64,000 bases of DNA from Bradyrhizobium manausense (GTDB lineage Bacteria; Pseudomonadota; Alphaproteobacteria; Rhizobiales; Xanthobacteraceae): the NCBI RefSeq assembly GCF_018131105.1, contig NZ_JAFCJI010000001.1, forward strand, positions 3,100,001 to 3,164,000, in the 5' to 3' direction. The translations under genes and the position numbers were made by a program. Shown here one piece after another: positions 9,301-17,634 of the stretch (position 1 is its first letter; each line of letters opens with the position of its first letter). The notes under the pieces are model-generated. The model was not told the origin of the DNA, did no database searches, and saw only the letters and a list, made by a program, of their open reading frames with translations.

Positions 9301-9774
9301 TACGAAGTCGCGCGCCTGCACATGCAGAGCGGCTTCCGCGATGAGCTGAAGCGCGAGTTCGAGGACGGCTTCAGTCTCCGATATCACATGGCCCCACCGT
9401 TCCTGCCGTCCGACCGGGACGCACGCGGCCGCCCGCGCAAACGCGCTTTTGGCCAGTGGATCCAGATGCCGCTCGCGGTCCTTGCACGACTGAAGGTGTT
9501 GCGCGGAACGCCGTTCGATCCGTTCGGTACCACCGCTGAACGTCGCGCCGAGCGGGAGCTGATTGCGTGGTACGAAGGCATCATCGCGCAAATGCTTGTT
9601 AAGCTCGACAAGGCGCATCTGCCAGATCTCGTCGCCATCGCCAAAGCGCCGATGGAGATCCGCGGTTACGGGCCGGTGAAGGACATCGCGATCGCGAAAG
9701 TGAAGCCCGAGGTGGAGCGGCTGTTCGCTGCTCTCACCACACCTGCGCCGGCAAAGATACACGCCACCGGTTGA
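6325..9774 (+). CDS. Indolepyruvate:ferredoxin oxidoreductase, fused subunits
   Basis: A 1149-residue cytosolic ThDP and Fe-S enzyme that decarboxylates aryl 2-oxoacids (indolepyruvate, phenylpyruvate) to acyl-CoA while reducing ferredoxin. Order: N-terminal pyrimidine-binding-type domain (GYRGSPLGGIDLEL near residue 50), a C2 domain, a ThDP pyrophosphate domain (MGGEGVNWAASSRF near residue 472), a cysteine-rich Fe-S segment (VCEGCGDCSVESNCL near residue 632, further Cys to residue 685), then a gamma-type domain beginning at GVGGTGVITVGALIGMAA. Length matches the fused IorA-IorB enzymes of proteobacteria. The ATG is chosen because GAGG lies 7 bases upstream; an earlier in-frame TTG is unsupported. 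Likely role: last step in aerobic degradation of Trp, Phe or Tyr. Confidence 0.93.
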   Translation: MDAISSLDAYELSDRYDREEGRVFLTGTQAIVRIALDQIRRDRASGFNTAGFISGYRGSPLGGIDLELWRIQERLKRDRIEFLPAVNEDLAATAVLGSQQVETQADRQVDGVFGLWYGKGPGVDRSGDALKHGNAYGSSPHGGVLVVAGDDHGCVSSSMPHQSDVAFMSWFMPTLHPASVSEYLEFGAYGYALSRFSGMWVGFKAISEIVESGASVALRSPRLFSTPDFTPPPGGLHYRWPDLPGPQIEERLEAKKHAVYAFAKANPIDRHIYDIPNATYGIVTTGKAHLDLMEALRLMGLDEAACRSIGIDIYKVGMVWPLALHDAMDFVKGKREILVVEEKRGIIESQFKEYFYDYPGSKPERMVGKHDETGARLISWIGELSPRALASVLARRLDPMFPGLNLTARAAALLPEAERTINVSGATRTPYFCSGCPHNSSTKVPEGSKALAGIGCHFMASWMDRETSSLIQMGGEGVNWAASSRFTGNKHIFQNLGEGTYYHSGSMAIRQAIAAKANITYKILFNDAVAMTGGQPVDGPVSVHAIAHSVRAEGVARIALVSDDPAQFLPADLPIGVTIHPREEMDAVQRELRDVSGVSVLIYQQTCATEKRRRRKRGQMADPKRFAYINDLVCEGCGDCSVESNCLSVEPKETPFGRKRKINLSACNKDFSCLNGFCPSFVTVEGATRRKKNASEIDATGRAATLPLPAPATLERPYDLLVTGVGGTGVITVGALIGMAAHLERCGVSVLDFTGFAQKFGPVLSYIRLASGPDALHQVRIDQGAADALIGCDLVVSSSAKASGTYRRGTRAAINTAEMPTGDVVRFRDADLASPARLRAIRQVIGNDNLDSINANELAERLLGDAVYANIIMLGFAWQRGLVPVSLQSLLRAIDLNGIAVERNKQAFAWGRIAAEDPDFLPGVAATPKAETLDQIINRRAEFLVAYQDEAYAARYRALVAKVRGAEVALNSETLTEAVARALFKLMAYKDEYEVARLHMQSGFRDELKREFEDGFSLRYHMAPPFLPSDRDARGRPRKRAFGQWIQMPLAVLARLKVLRGTPFDPFGTTAERRAERELIAWYEGIIAQMLVKLDKAHLPDLVAIAKAPMEIRGYGPVKDIAIAKVKPEVERLFAALTTPAPAKIHATG

Positions 9775-9849
9775 CGCGACGCCGCGGAGGCTTCAGCCTT
9801 GCGGATCGAACAGGCTCCCTCGGGGAGCCCTGCAATCGGGTGGCGCATC

Positions 9850-11274
9850 ATGGACTTTGACCAGACGACCCTGACCCAGGCGGCAGCCGAGCTGGCGGCC
9901 GGAAAAATCACGAGCCACGCTCTCACCTCCGAGGCGCTCGCCCGCGCCAAGGCCAAGACCGACCTCAACGCCTTCGTCACCCTGGACGAAGAGGGGGCTC
10001 TGAAGGCCGCTGTGGCGTTCGATGCGCAGGGTGCAGGCGCGGGGAACAAGCCGCTCGGCGGCGTTCCCATCGTGATCAAGGATAACATCGAGGTTGCCGG
10101 CCTGCCCTGCACCGCCGGAACGCCGGGGCTGAAGAGCTTCATTCCGAGCGTTGACGCGCCTGTCGTGGCGAAGCTGCGCGCCGCGGGCGCCGTCATCATC
10201 GGCAAGACCAACATGCACGAGCTTGCCTTCGGCATCTCCGGCTACAACACCGCATTCAAGACCGGCGCCGAATTCGGCGTGCGCAACGCCTATGACCGAA
10301 CACTGATCGCCGGCGGCTCCTCGTCCGGAACGGGGGCCGCGATCGGCGCCCGGATCGTGGCCGGCGGGCTCGGCACCGACACCGGCGGATCGGTGCGCGT
10401 CCCCGGCGCGCTGAATGGTTGCGCCTCGCTGCGGCCGACCGTCGGCCGTTATCCGCAAGCCGGCATCGCGCCGATCTCGCATACCCGCGACACCGCAGGC
10501 CCGATGGCAGCTATCATGGCGGACGTCGCCCTGCTCGACCGCGTTATCGCGGGTGGTGATGCGATCATGCCAACCGATCTCGGGCAGGTTCGTCTCGGCC
10601 TCGTGAAGAGCATGCTGGCGAATCTCGACACAGATACGGAAGCCGCGTTCCACGCCGCGCTCACCCGATTGAAGGCGCAGGGCGTGATCGTGGTCGACAT
10701 CGAGATGCCGGAGCTCGCCGCCCTCAACGGCCAGGTCGGATTTCCGGTCGCGCTGTTTGAGGCCCATGACGACATGGTCGCTTATCTCGAACGGACCGGC
10801 ACAGGCGTGACGATCGAGGCGATGGTCGCGCAAATCGCGAGCCCCGACGTCAAGGGCACCTATGAGGGCCTGGTTCTGCCGCGCAAATTGCCCGCGCCCG
10901 ATGGCAGCTTTGTCGATGCGAAGCCGCTTTACGACCATGCGATCAACGTCGCGAGGCCCGCACTTCAGACGCTCTACGAGCAGACTTTTACAAGCAACAG
11001 GATCGACGCCGTCGTCTTTCCGACCACGCCGCAAGTTGCGATTGCTTCCAATCCGGAGTCGAGCAGCCTCGAGAATTTCGGACTGTTCATCCAGAACACC
11101 GATCCCGGCAGCAATGCCGGCATTCCCGGGATTCAGATTCCGATTGGATCGGGTGAGACCAGCAAGCTTCCAATCGGGCTCGAACTGGACGGACCAGCGG
11201 GGAGTGATGAACGGTTGCTTGCGATTGGCGTAGCGCTTGATGGCGTGTTCGGACGATTACCGCCGCCGCGCTAA
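9850..11274 (+). CDS. Amidase-signature family amidase
   Basis: A 474-residue amidase-signature hydrolase with the full Ser-cisSer-Lys triad visible: Lys77 in IVIKDNI, cis-Ser157 in AGGSSSGTG and nucleophile Ser181 in TDTGGSVRVPG, with the family's usual 24-residue spacing between the serines. It hydrolyses carboxamides to acid and ammonia. The start before DFDQTT is preferred over an upstream in-frame TTG-type start. It follows the indolepyruvate enzyme by 75 bp on the same strand; an indoleacetamide hydrolase role would fit the aromatic context, but the subfamily cannot be fixed by eye (malonamidase, GatA-like and others share these motifs). Confidence 0.88.
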   Translation: MDFDQTTLTQAAAELAAGKITSHALTSEALARAKAKTDLNAFVTLDEEGALKAAVAFDAQGAGAGNKPLGGVPIVIKDNIEVAGLPCTAGTPGLKSFIPSVDAPVVAKLRAAGAVIIGKTNMHELAFGISGYNTAFKTGAEFGVRNAYDRTLIAGGSSSGTGAAIGARIVAGGLGTDTGGSVRVPGALNGCASLRPTVGRYPQAGIAPISHTRDTAGPMAAIMADVALLDRVIAGGDAIMPTDLGQVRLGLVKSMLANLDTDTEAAFHAALTRLKAQGVIVVDIEMPELAALNGQVGFPVALFEAHDDMVAYLERTGTGVTIEAMVAQIASPDVKGTYEGLVLPRKLPAPDGSFVDAKPLYDHAINVARPALQTLYEQTFTSNRIDAVVFPTTPQVAIASNPESSSLENFGLFIQNTDPGSNAGIPGIQIPIGSGETSKLPIGLELDGPAGSDERLLAIGVALDGVFGRLPPPR

Positions 11275-11293
11275 TGCTCTCGCAGGGTCGGTC

Positions 11294-12202
11294 TCACGAA
11301 TACGGATTGATCAGCTTCTGCTGCTCGGCGCTGTGATGCACCAGCATGTCGATGAAGGTTCTCACCTTCGCCGACAGATGATGGCGATGCGGGTAGACCG
11401 CGTTCATCGACATCTCGACCGGCCGATATTCCGGCAGCAGCCGCACCAGCCGGCCGGCATCGAGATCCTCGCTCACCAGGAAGCCAGCCGCCAAACTGAC
11501 GCCTGCGCCTTGCAATGTCGCCTCGCGCAGGGCTTCGCCGCTGTTGGTGATCAGATTGCCCGAGATACGTACCGAGGCTGGCGTTCCCTTGCGATCGAAG
11601 AAGCGCCATTCATCGAAGGGGTAGTTGATGTGGCGCACGCAATTATGGCCGGCAAGCTCTTCGAGCGTCTGCACGCGCCCATGCGCCTCGATATAGGAAT
11701 GCGAACAGCACAGCACGTGCCGCCAGGTCGCAAGGCTCCGCACGATCAGGCTCGAGTCGGGCGGCGCCACCATGCGCAATGCGAGATCAAAACCGTCTTC
11801 GATCAGGTCGACATTGGACTCGCCCATGCGCAGGTCGACCTTGACCTCCGGATAGGTCGTAAGGAATTCGACCATCACGGGCGCCACGAACGAAACCATG
11901 TGGGTGGCCGTGTGGATACGCAGCGTGCCGCGCGGCGCCGATTGCAGCGCGCCGGCAATGTCGTCGGCCTGTTCGAGATCCGCAAGAATCTGGGTCGAGC
12001 GGTCGTAGTAGGCCTTGCCGATTTCGGTGAGGCTCACTTTTCGCGTCGTGCGGTTGAGCAACCGCACGCCAAGCCGGTCCTCCAGGGCCTGGACGTGGTT
12101 GCTTACCATGGTCGTCGACATATTGAGACGACGGGCAGCGGCCGAGAAACCCCCGCTTTCGACCACGCGGACGAAGGCCGTGAGGCTGGTGAAGCGGTCC
12201 AT
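11294..12202 (-). CDS. LysR-family transcriptional regulator of the adjacent efflux pump
   Basis: A 302-residue LTTR of the AaeR/DsdC-like type, with N-terminal HTH (SGGFSAAARRLNMSTTMVSN, residues about 17-36), linker, and a co-inducer-binding domain. It is divergent from an EmrA-type adaptor gene across 140 bp that holds a 23-bp palindrome only 15 bp from this start codon. This arrangement indicates autoregulation and control of the pump in response to an aromatic or phenolic compound (usual for the family; inference here). Confidence 0.9.
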   Translation of the reverse strand: MDRFTSLTAFVRVVESGGFSAAARRLNMSTTMVSNHVQALEDRLGVRLLNRTTRKVSLTEIGKAYYDRSTQILADLEQADDIAGALQSAPRGTLRIHTATHMVSFVAPVMVEFLTTYPEVKVDLRMGESNVDLIEDGFDLALRMVAPPDSSLIVRSLATWRHVLCCSHSYIEAHGRVQTLEELAGHNCVRHINYPFDEWRFFDRKGTPASVRISGNLITNSGEALREATLQGAGVSLAAGFLVSEDLDAGRLVRLLPEYRPVEMSMNAVYPHRHHLSAKVRTFIDMLVHHSAEQQKLINPYS

Positions 12203-12216
12203 GGCTTAAGGCTCCG

Positions 12217-12239
12217 ATTATCCGCTATTGCTGGATAAT
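12217..12239. promoter_or_regulatory. Candidate LysR operator palindrome
   Basis: ATTATCC and GGATAAT form a perfect 7-bp inverted repeat with a 9-base spacer. It lies between the LysR start codon and the divergent EmrA-type gene. Long interrupted dyads with T...A ends are the normal recognition-site form of LTTRs. A weaker related stretch (GGGATTATC) follows about 16 bp further towards the pump gene and could be the activation half-site. Confidence 0.5.
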
Positions 12240-12342
12240 GCTTCCATCAATTCAGGGATTATCACAGCGGCCGGGACAACGCATCTTGCGATGATCAAGC
12301 GCGCTCTGCTCGAAACAGGCGCATGGGAATTCCGAGGGCGTC

Positions 12343-13494
12343 ATGTCGAATGCAGCTTATACCACTGAAACAACTGATAAAATCAGCTTGAAGCCGTCCC
12401 GGCAGGCGATCAAGCGGGCGGCCTTGGGGCTGGCACTGGCCCTCGGCGTCGCCGCTGCCGGCGACTTTGGCTACAATTACCTGACCACCGGCCGTTACCT
12501 GGAAACGACCGATGACGCTTATGTGAAGGCGGATTCCACCATCATCGCACCGAAGGTGTCGGGCTACATCGCCCGGGTGCTGGTCGGCGACAACGAAAAG
12601 GTCCGGGCGGGCCAGGTGCTCGCCAGGATCGACGACCGCGATTTCAAGGCCGCTCTCGGCCAGGCTCGCGCCGACGTCGCCGCAGCCGAAGCCTCGGTCC
12701 GCAACCTCGATGCCCAGCTCGAGCTGCAACAGCCGATCATCGCGCAGAGCACGGCCGACGTCGCGGCCGCCGATGCAAATCTGAAATTCGCGCAGGAAGA
12801 GCGCGCCCGGTACGACGAACTCATGAAGTCGGGCTCCGGCACGATCCAACGCGCGCAACAGACCGATGCGGCACTCCGCGCCAGCAACGCGCAATTGCAA
12901 CACGCCAAGTCGGGCCTGGTGGCAGCCCAACGCAAGGTCGACGTGCTGACGACCCAGCGCGCCCAGGCCACAGCGCAACTCGATCGCGCCCGCGCTGTCG
13001 CCGACCAGGCCGAGCTGAACCTGTCCTATACGGAGATCACCGCGCCGGTGGACGGCACGGTCGGTGCCCGCAGCTTGCGCGTCGGTCAGTTCGTGCAGGC
13101 GGGCACGCAACTGATGGCGGTGGTTCCGCTCGACGCGGTCTACGTCGTCGCGAATTTCAAGGAGACCCAGCTCACGCATGTGCGCGCCGGCCAGCCGGTC
13201 GAGCTGCATGTCGACAGTTTTCGCAATCGCACGCTGCACGGCCATGTCGACAGCCTTTCGCCGGCCAGCGGACTTGAATTCGCGCTGCTGCCTCCCGACA
13301 ATGCCACGGGTAACTTCACCAAGATCGTGCAGCGCGTTCCGGTGAAGATTGTGCTCGACGATCACAGCCTCACCGGTCTGTTGCGGCCCGGCATGTCGGC
13401 GGTTCCGACCGTTGATACCAAGGCGACCGTGGTGGCCGAGCGCGAGACCACCAAGCGCGTCGCCGACAACGCACCGCGTCCGAACGGGGGCTGA
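12343..13494 (+). CDS. emrA: HlyD/EmrA-type membrane fusion protein of a multidrug efflux pump
   Basis: A 383-residue periplasmic adaptor anchored by one N-terminal membrane segment (about residues 25-45, ALGLALALGVAAAGDFGYNYL). It then has the biotinyl-lipoyl half-motif (VKADSTIIAPKVSGYIARVLV, partly quoted by its core IIAPKVSGYI), a long coiled-coil hairpin of Ala/Gln/Arg-rich heptads (about 105-215), and the C-terminal lipoyl and beta-barrel parts (EITAPVDGTVG, VPLDAVYVVANFKETQL). It links the inner-membrane MFS pump encoded next to an outer-membrane channel not encoded here. Co-transcribed with the emrB-like gene 120 bp downstream. Confidence 0.9.
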   Translation: MSNAAYTTETTDKISLKPSRQAIKRAALGLALALGVAAAGDFGYNYLTTGRYLETTDDAYVKADSTIIAPKVSGYIARVLVGDNEKVRAGQVLARIDDRDFKAALGQARADVAAAEASVRNLDAQLELQQPIIAQSTADVAAADANLKFAQEERARYDELMKSGSGTIQRAQQTDAALRASNAQLQHAKSGLVAAQRKVDVLTTQRAQATAQLDRARAVADQAELNLSYTEITAPVDGTVGARSLRVGQFVQAGTQLMAVVPLDAVYVVANFKETQLTHVRAGQPVELHVDSFRNRTLHGHVDSLSPASGLEFALLPPDNATGNFTKIVQRVPVKIVLDDHSLTGLLRPGMSAVPTVDTKATVVAERETTKRVADNAPRPNGG

Positions 13495-13510
13495 CCTCGC
13501 GGAGGATCGC

Positions 13511-13532
13511 GGCAGGATTATCAAGTCCTGCC
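13511..13532 (+). repeat. Small intercistronic hairpin between emrA- and emrB-like genes
   Basis: GGCAGGA and TCCTGCC form a 7-bp stem with an 8-base loop shortly after the adaptor stop codon. There is no T-run, so it is more likely an mRNA-stabilising or attenuating hairpin than a terminator. It may also be chance at this GC content. Confidence 0.3.
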
Positions 13533-13613
13533 GGATGATCCTTCCCGGACTTCCCTGGTTACCGAAACCATCCGCCTGACGCATCCTGTCTCCGCATCAG
13601 AGACGAGGCTTCC

Positions 13614-15233
13614 ATGAGTACGCTTCAACCGACCCTCAACGCCGCGTCCGCTGCCAATCTCCCCGCGCCGACGGCCGCACCCGCAGCGCCTGTCGTCTCC
13701 GCCAAGACCTGGATCGCCGTGATCGGCGCCACGCTCGGCGCCTTCATGGCGGTGCTGAACATCCAGATCGTCAACGCCTCGCTCGCCGACATCCAGGGCG
13801 CGATCGGCGCCGGCATCGACGATGGCGGCTGGATCTCGACCTCCTATCTCATTGCCGAGATCGTGGTGATCCCGCTGTCCGGCTGGCTCGCACAGGTGTT
13901 TTCGATCCGGATCTATCTGCTCACCAACGCGATCCTGTTCCTGGCTCTCTCCGCAGCCTGTGCGCTGGCGCAGGACCTGCCGCAGATGATCGTGCTGCGC
14001 GCCGTGCAGGGTTTTACCGGCGGCGTACTGATCCCGATGGCCTTCACGCTGATCATCACGCTGCTGCCGCGCGCCAAGCAACCGGTCGGTCTTGCGCTGT
14101 TCGCGCTGTCGGCGACGTTCGCGCCGGCGATCGGTCCGACCATCGGCGGCTATCTCACCGAAAATCTTGGCTGGCAGTACATTTTCTACGTCAACCTCGT
14201 GCCCGGCGCGATCATGGTCGGCATGCTCTGGTATGCGCTCGATGCCAAGCCGATGAAGCTGTCGCTGCTTCGCGAGGGCGACTGGGCCGGCATCATCACC
14301 ATGGCAATCGGCCTCTCCGCGCTTCAGACCGTGCTGGAGGAAGGCAACAAGGATGACTGGTTCGGCTCGCCCTTCATCGTCAAGCTCAGCGTGATCGCGG
14401 CCGTGGCGTTGACTGCGTTCCTGATCATCGAGCTCACCGTGAAGAAGCCGCTGCTCAATTTGCGCCTGCTGGTCCGCCGCAATTTCGGCTTCGGCATGCT
14501 CGCCAATTTCCTGCTCGGCATCGCGCTGTACGGATCGGTGTTCATCCTGCCGCAATATCTGTCGCGCATCCAGGGCTACAATGCCGAGCAGATCGGCACC
14601 GTGCTGGCCTGGACCGGATTGCCGCAGCTGGTGCTGATCCCGCTGGTGCCGCGCCTGATGCAGAAGTTCGACGCGCGATTCATCATCGGCGTTGGCTTCG
14701 TGCTGTTCGCCGGCTCCAACTTCATGAACATATTCATGACCAGCGACTACGCCGCCGATCAGCTGTTATGGCCGAATGTCGTTCGCGCCGTCGGCCAGGC
14801 GCTGGTCATGGCGCCGCTGTCGGCGGTCGCGACATCGGGCATCGAGCCGGAGAACGCGGGCTCGGCCTCCGGCCTGTTCAACATGATGCGCAACCTCGGC
14901 GGCGCCGTCGGCATCGCGCTGCTGCAGACCGTGCTGACCAAGCGGGAGCAATATCACTCCAACGTGCTGATGCAGTCGGTCTCGGTGTTCGAGCAGGCCA
15001 CCCGCACGCGGCTGGAGCAGCTCACGCAGTACTTCATCAATCACGGTGTGCTCGATCGTGCCGATGCGTCGCATCGTGCCTATGTCGCGATCGGTCATAT
15101 CGTGCAGAAGCAGGCCTATATCCTCGCCTTCAGCGACACGTTCTACCTGCTCGGCGTAGCGCTGATCGTGGCCCTGATCGCCGTCCTGTTCCTGAAGAAA
15201 GCCGGCCACGCCTCGGCCGGCGGTGCACACTGA
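13614..15233 (+). CDS. emrB: DHA2-family (EmrB/QacA) MFS multidrug transporter
   Basis: A 539-residue inner-membrane drug:H+ antiporter with about 14 transmembrane helices, as expected for DHA2. Motifs seen: TM1 GATLGAFMAVLNIQIVNASL, motif A-like region around LAQVFSIRIYL, the antiporter motif C-like ALSATFAPAIGPTIGGYL, and NLGGAVGIALLQT late in the protein. It works with the EmrA-type adaptor just upstream to expel hydrophobic or phenolic compounds. GAGG lies 6 bases before the ATG. Regulation probably comes from the divergent LysR protein. Confidence 0.93.
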   Translation: MSTLQPTLNAASAANLPAPTAAPAAPVVSAKTWIAVIGATLGAFMAVLNIQIVNASLADIQGAIGAGIDDGGWISTSYLIAEIVVIPLSGWLAQVFSIRIYLLTNAILFLALSAACALAQDLPQMIVLRAVQGFTGGVLIPMAFTLIITLLPRAKQPVGLALFALSATFAPAIGPTIGGYLTENLGWQYIFYVNLVPGAIMVGMLWYALDAKPMKLSLLREGDWAGIITMAIGLSALQTVLEEGNKDDWFGSPFIVKLSVIAAVALTAFLIIELTVKKPLLNLRLLVRRNFGFGMLANFLLGIALYGSVFILPQYLSRIQGYNAEQIGTVLAWTGLPQLVLIPLVPRLMQKFDARFIIGVGFVLFAGSNFMNIFMTSDYAADQLLWPNVVRAVGQALVMAPLSAVATSGIEPENAGSASGLFNMMRNLGGAVGIALLQTVLTKREQYHSNVLMQSVSVFEQATRTRLEQLTQYFINHGVLDRADASHRAYVAIGHIVQKQAYILAFSDTFYLLGVALIVALIAVLFLKKAGHASAGGAH

Positions 15234-15260
15234 CCTCAACCCAAGCAAAGGAGAACGACC

Positions 15261-15722
15261 ATGAAGCCCCGCATGAATTTCTACCAAGCCGCCCCCGACA
15301 CGATGAAGGCGCTGATGGCGCTGGAAGAGCAGATCCAGTCGACCGGCCTCGAGAAGTCGCTGATCGAGCTCGTCAAGATCCGCGCGTCGCAGATCAACGG
15401 CTGCGCCTTCTGCATCAACATGCACACCGAGGATGCCCGCAAGCGCGGCGAGACCGAGCAGCGCATCTACCTGCTCAACGCCTGGCGCGAATCCCCGCTC
15501 TATACCGATCGCGAGCGCGCCGCGCTGGCCTGGACCGAGTCGGTGACATTGATTGCGGAAACGCGCGCGCCGGACGATGCTTACGAGCAGGTCCGCGCCC
15601 AATTCTCCGATGCGGATACGGTGAACCTGACCGCACTGATCGGCGCCATCAATGCCTGGAATAGGCTCGCGATCGCGTTCCGTGCAGTTCATCCGGTGAA
15701 GGTGAAGGCGTCGGTGGCGTGA
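15261..15722 (+). CDS. AhpD-like carboxymuconolactone-decarboxylase family protein
   Basis: A 153-residue protein of the AhpD/CMD family. The redox motif C-x2-C with following His is present in INGCAFCINMHTEDARKRG (residues about 49-67), which supports a peroxidase or disulfide role rather than CMD decarboxylation. AAAGGAGAACGACC precedes the ATG, a strong ribosome site, and the gene lies 27 bp after the EmrB-type pump, so it is probably the last gene of that operon. A protective thiol-peroxidase function alongside efflux of reactive phenolics is a reasonable inference. Confidence 0.85.
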   Translation: MKPRMNFYQAAPDTMKALMALEEQIQSTGLEKSLIELVKIRASQINGCAFCINMHTEDARKRGETEQRIYLLNAWRESPLYTDRERAALAWTESVTLIAETRAPDDAYEQVRAQFSDADTVNLTALIGAINAWNRLAIAFRAVHPVKVKASVA

Positions 15723-15736
15723 ACCACGGGCAGTCT

Positions 15737-15832
15737 CGTAGGGTGGGCAAAGCGAAGCGTGCCCACCCTTGTCCGCGCATACGCGACGGAAGACGTGGGC
15801 ACGGCGCAAGCGCGCCTTTTGCCCACCCTACG
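15737..15832. repeat. Palindromic intergenic repeat, GTAGGGTGGGCAAA family
   Basis: The 15-base ends CGTAGGGTGGGCAAA (15737-15751) and its exact complement (15818-15832) enclose about 66 bases that hold further copies of GGGCA/TGCCC (GTGCCCACCC, GTGGGCACGG). The element lies between convergent genes (AhpD-like and D-amino-acid transaminase). It looks like the dispersed palindromic repeats common between Bradyrhizobium genes and can fold into a long hairpin that would terminate or shield both transcripts. Confidence 0.75.
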
Positions 15833-15849
15833 TTAGCGGAGTTCTTAAC

Positions 15850-16710
15850 TTAAACCGCCGTTGCCTTGGCGAACTCGACGTAAATCTCGCGCAGCCGCGT
15901 TGCCATCGGACCGGGCTTGCCGTCGCCGACCTTTTTGCCGTCGATGGCGATCACCGGCTGCACGAACAGCGAAGCCGAGGTGGCGAACGCTTCCTTGGCT
16001 GCGAGCGCCTCTTCCACCGTGAAGGAACGCTCCTCGACGCGGAGCTGGCGCTCTTCGGCGAGCGCGACGACAGCCTTGCGGGTGCAGCCCGGCAGGATCG
16101 CATTCGAGTTCTTGCGGGTGACGATGACGTCGTCCTTGGTGAGGATAAAGGCCGAGGACGAGCCGCCCTCGGTGACGTAGCCGTCTTCCAGCATCCAGGC
16201 CTCGCCGGCGCCGGCCTCGGCCGCAGCTTGCTTCGCCAGCACCTGCGCCAGCAGCGCGACGCTCTTGATGTCGCGCCGTTCCCAGCGGATGTCAGGCACC
16301 GTGATCACGTTGATGCCGGTCTTGGCGGAAGCCGCGTTGATGATGTCCTTTTCGGAAGTGAACATCACCAGGCTCGATACGACGTCGCCCTTCGGGAAAG
16401 CGAAGTCGCGGCCCTTGTCGGCGCCGCGCGTGACCTGGAGATAGACGAGGCCGTTCGCGACCTTGTTACGGGCGATCAGCTCTTTCTGGATCTCGGTGAT
16501 GCGCTCGACCGTCTCCGGCAGCCTGAGCTTGATCTCGCCGACCGAGCGCTCCAGCCGCGCCAGATGCGAGGCGTTGTCGACCAGCTTGCCGTCGAGCACG
16601 GCCGAGACCTCGTAGATGCCGTCGGCGAACAGGAAGCCGCGATCAAGCACCGAGATTTTCGCGTCCGAGAGCGGGACGAATGAGCCGTTGACGTAGGCGA
16701 TCGAATCCAA
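15850..16710 (-). CDS. dat: D-amino-acid transaminase (class IV PLP aminotransferase)
   Basis: A 286-residue fold-type IV PLP enzyme that exchanges amino groups between D-amino acids and 2-oxoacids, supplying D-Glu or D-Ala for the cell wall or degrading D-amino acids. Seen: YVNGSFVPLSDAKISVLDRG at the N-terminus, the catalytic-lysine motif RRDIKSVALLAQV near residue 145 and the phosphate-binding TEGGSSSAFI near residue 177. The TTG start is chosen because AGGAGA sits 6 bases upstream and the protein then begins exactly as family members do. The closely related branched-chain transaminases are less likely given DIKS. It is downstream of the Glu/Asp ABC operon on the same strand, 184 bp apart. 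Confidence 0.87.
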   Translation of the reverse strand: MDSIAYVNGSFVPLSDAKISVLDRGFLFADGIYEVSAVLDGKLVDNASHLARLERSVGEIKLRLPETVERITEIQKELIARNKVANGLVYLQVTRGADKGRDFAFPKGDVVSSLVMFTSEKDIINAASAKTGINVITVPDIRWERRDIKSVALLAQVLAKQAAAEAGAGEAWMLEDGYVTEGGSSSAFILTKDDVIVTRKNSNAILPGCTRKAVVALAEERQLRVEERSFTVEEALAAKEAFATSASLFVQPVIAIDGKKVGDGKPGPMATRLREIYVEFAKATAV

Positions 16711-16781
16711 GGCGGGTCTCCTGGCGGGAAAGGGATTAAAGGCGTTATACGCCAGTTGGGGGGAGCGATCACCCCTCGTTT

Positions 16782-16887
16782 CGTCATTCCGGGGCATTCG
16801 CAAAGCGAATGAGCCCGGAATCCATTTAACTCCGGATACTGCCGCCTGATGGATCCCAGGCTCGCGCTACGCGCGCCCCGGGATCAT
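16782..16887. repeat. Palindromic intergenic repeat, CGTCATTCCGGGG family
   Basis: Begins CGTCATTCCGGGG and contains the internal palindrome CATTCGC-AAA-GCGAATG (16795-16811), then GAGCCCGGAATCC, and a second hairpin GGATCCCAGG...CCCCGGGATCAT. A closely related element lies at 26109-26213 and a more distant one at 50932-51041. It sits between the transaminase and the ABC ATPase gene. Confidence 0.7.
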
Positions 16888-16894
16888 GGTGGGG

Positions 16895-17626
16895 TCAATG
16901 CGACAGGATCTTCGACAGGAACTTCTGAGCGCGGTCGCTGCGGGGCTTGCCGAAAAAGTCGTCCTTCAGCGCGTCCTCGACGATCTCGCCACGGTCCATG
17001 AAGATCACGCGGTTGGCGACCTTGCGGGCAAATCCCATCTCGTGGGTCACGACCATCATGGTCATGCCATCACGGGCGAGATCGACCATGACGTCGAGCA
17101 CCTCGCTGATCATTTCAGGATCGAGCGCCGAGGTCGGCTCGTCGAACAGCATGGCGATCGGGTCCATGGCGAGCGCGCGAGCGATCGCGACGCGCTGCTG
17201 CTGGCCGCCGGACAGTTGCGCCGGAAATTTCTGCGCATGCTCCGTCAACCCGACGCGCTCGAGCAGCGCCATGCCCTTGATCTTTGCCTTGTCGTGTGCC
17301 CGGCCCAACACCTTCTCCTGGGCGAGGCAGAGATTGTCGATGATCCTGAGATGCGGGAACAACTCGAAATGCTGGAACACCATGCCGACGCGCGAACGCA
17401 GCTTCGGTAAATCGGTCTTGGGGTCGTTGACCTTGACGCCGTCGATGCTGATGTCGCCCTTCTGAAACGGCTCCAGCGCGTTGACGCATTTGATCAAGGT
17501 CGACTTGCCGGATCCTGAGGGACCGCACACCACCACCACCTCGCCCTTGGCAACGCTGGTGGTGCAATCGGTCAGCACCTGGAAGGTCGGGCTGTACCAT
17601 TTATCGACGTGACTGATCTCGATCAT
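16895..17626 (-). CDS. gltL: Amino-acid ABC transporter ATP-binding protein (GltL/AapP type)
   Basis: A 243-residue cytoplasmic ATPase driving polar amino acid uptake. Walker [10 protein letters not shown] (about residue 35), signature LSGGQQQR, Walker [14 protein letters not shown] and the H-loop VTHEMGF are all present. It is the last gene of the four-gene import operon (binding protein, two permeases, ATPase), starting 8 bp after the second permease. The PAAT-family C-terminus ([21 protein letters not shown]) supports Glu/Asp or general polar amino acids over other substrates. Confidence 0.92.
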   Translation of the reverse strand: MIEISHVDKWYSPTFQVLTDCTTSVAKGEVVVVCGPSGSGKSTLIKCVNALEPFQKGDISIDGVKVNDPKTDLPKLRSRVGMVFQHFELFPHLRIIDNLCLAQEKVLGRAHDKAKIKGMALLERVGLTEHAQKFPAQLSGGQQQRVAIARALAMDPIAMLFDEPTSALDPEMISEVLDVMVDLARDGMTMMVVTHEMGFARKVANRVIFMDRGEIVEDALKDDFFGKPRSDRAQKFLSKILSH

Positions 17627-17634
17627 GACGGGCC

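Noticed and set aside
13521..14555. Long minus-strand frame over the EmrB-type gene
   Set aside because: Charged, low-complexity composition (Glu/Arg/Asp repeats) typical of a shadow of a membrane-protein gene.
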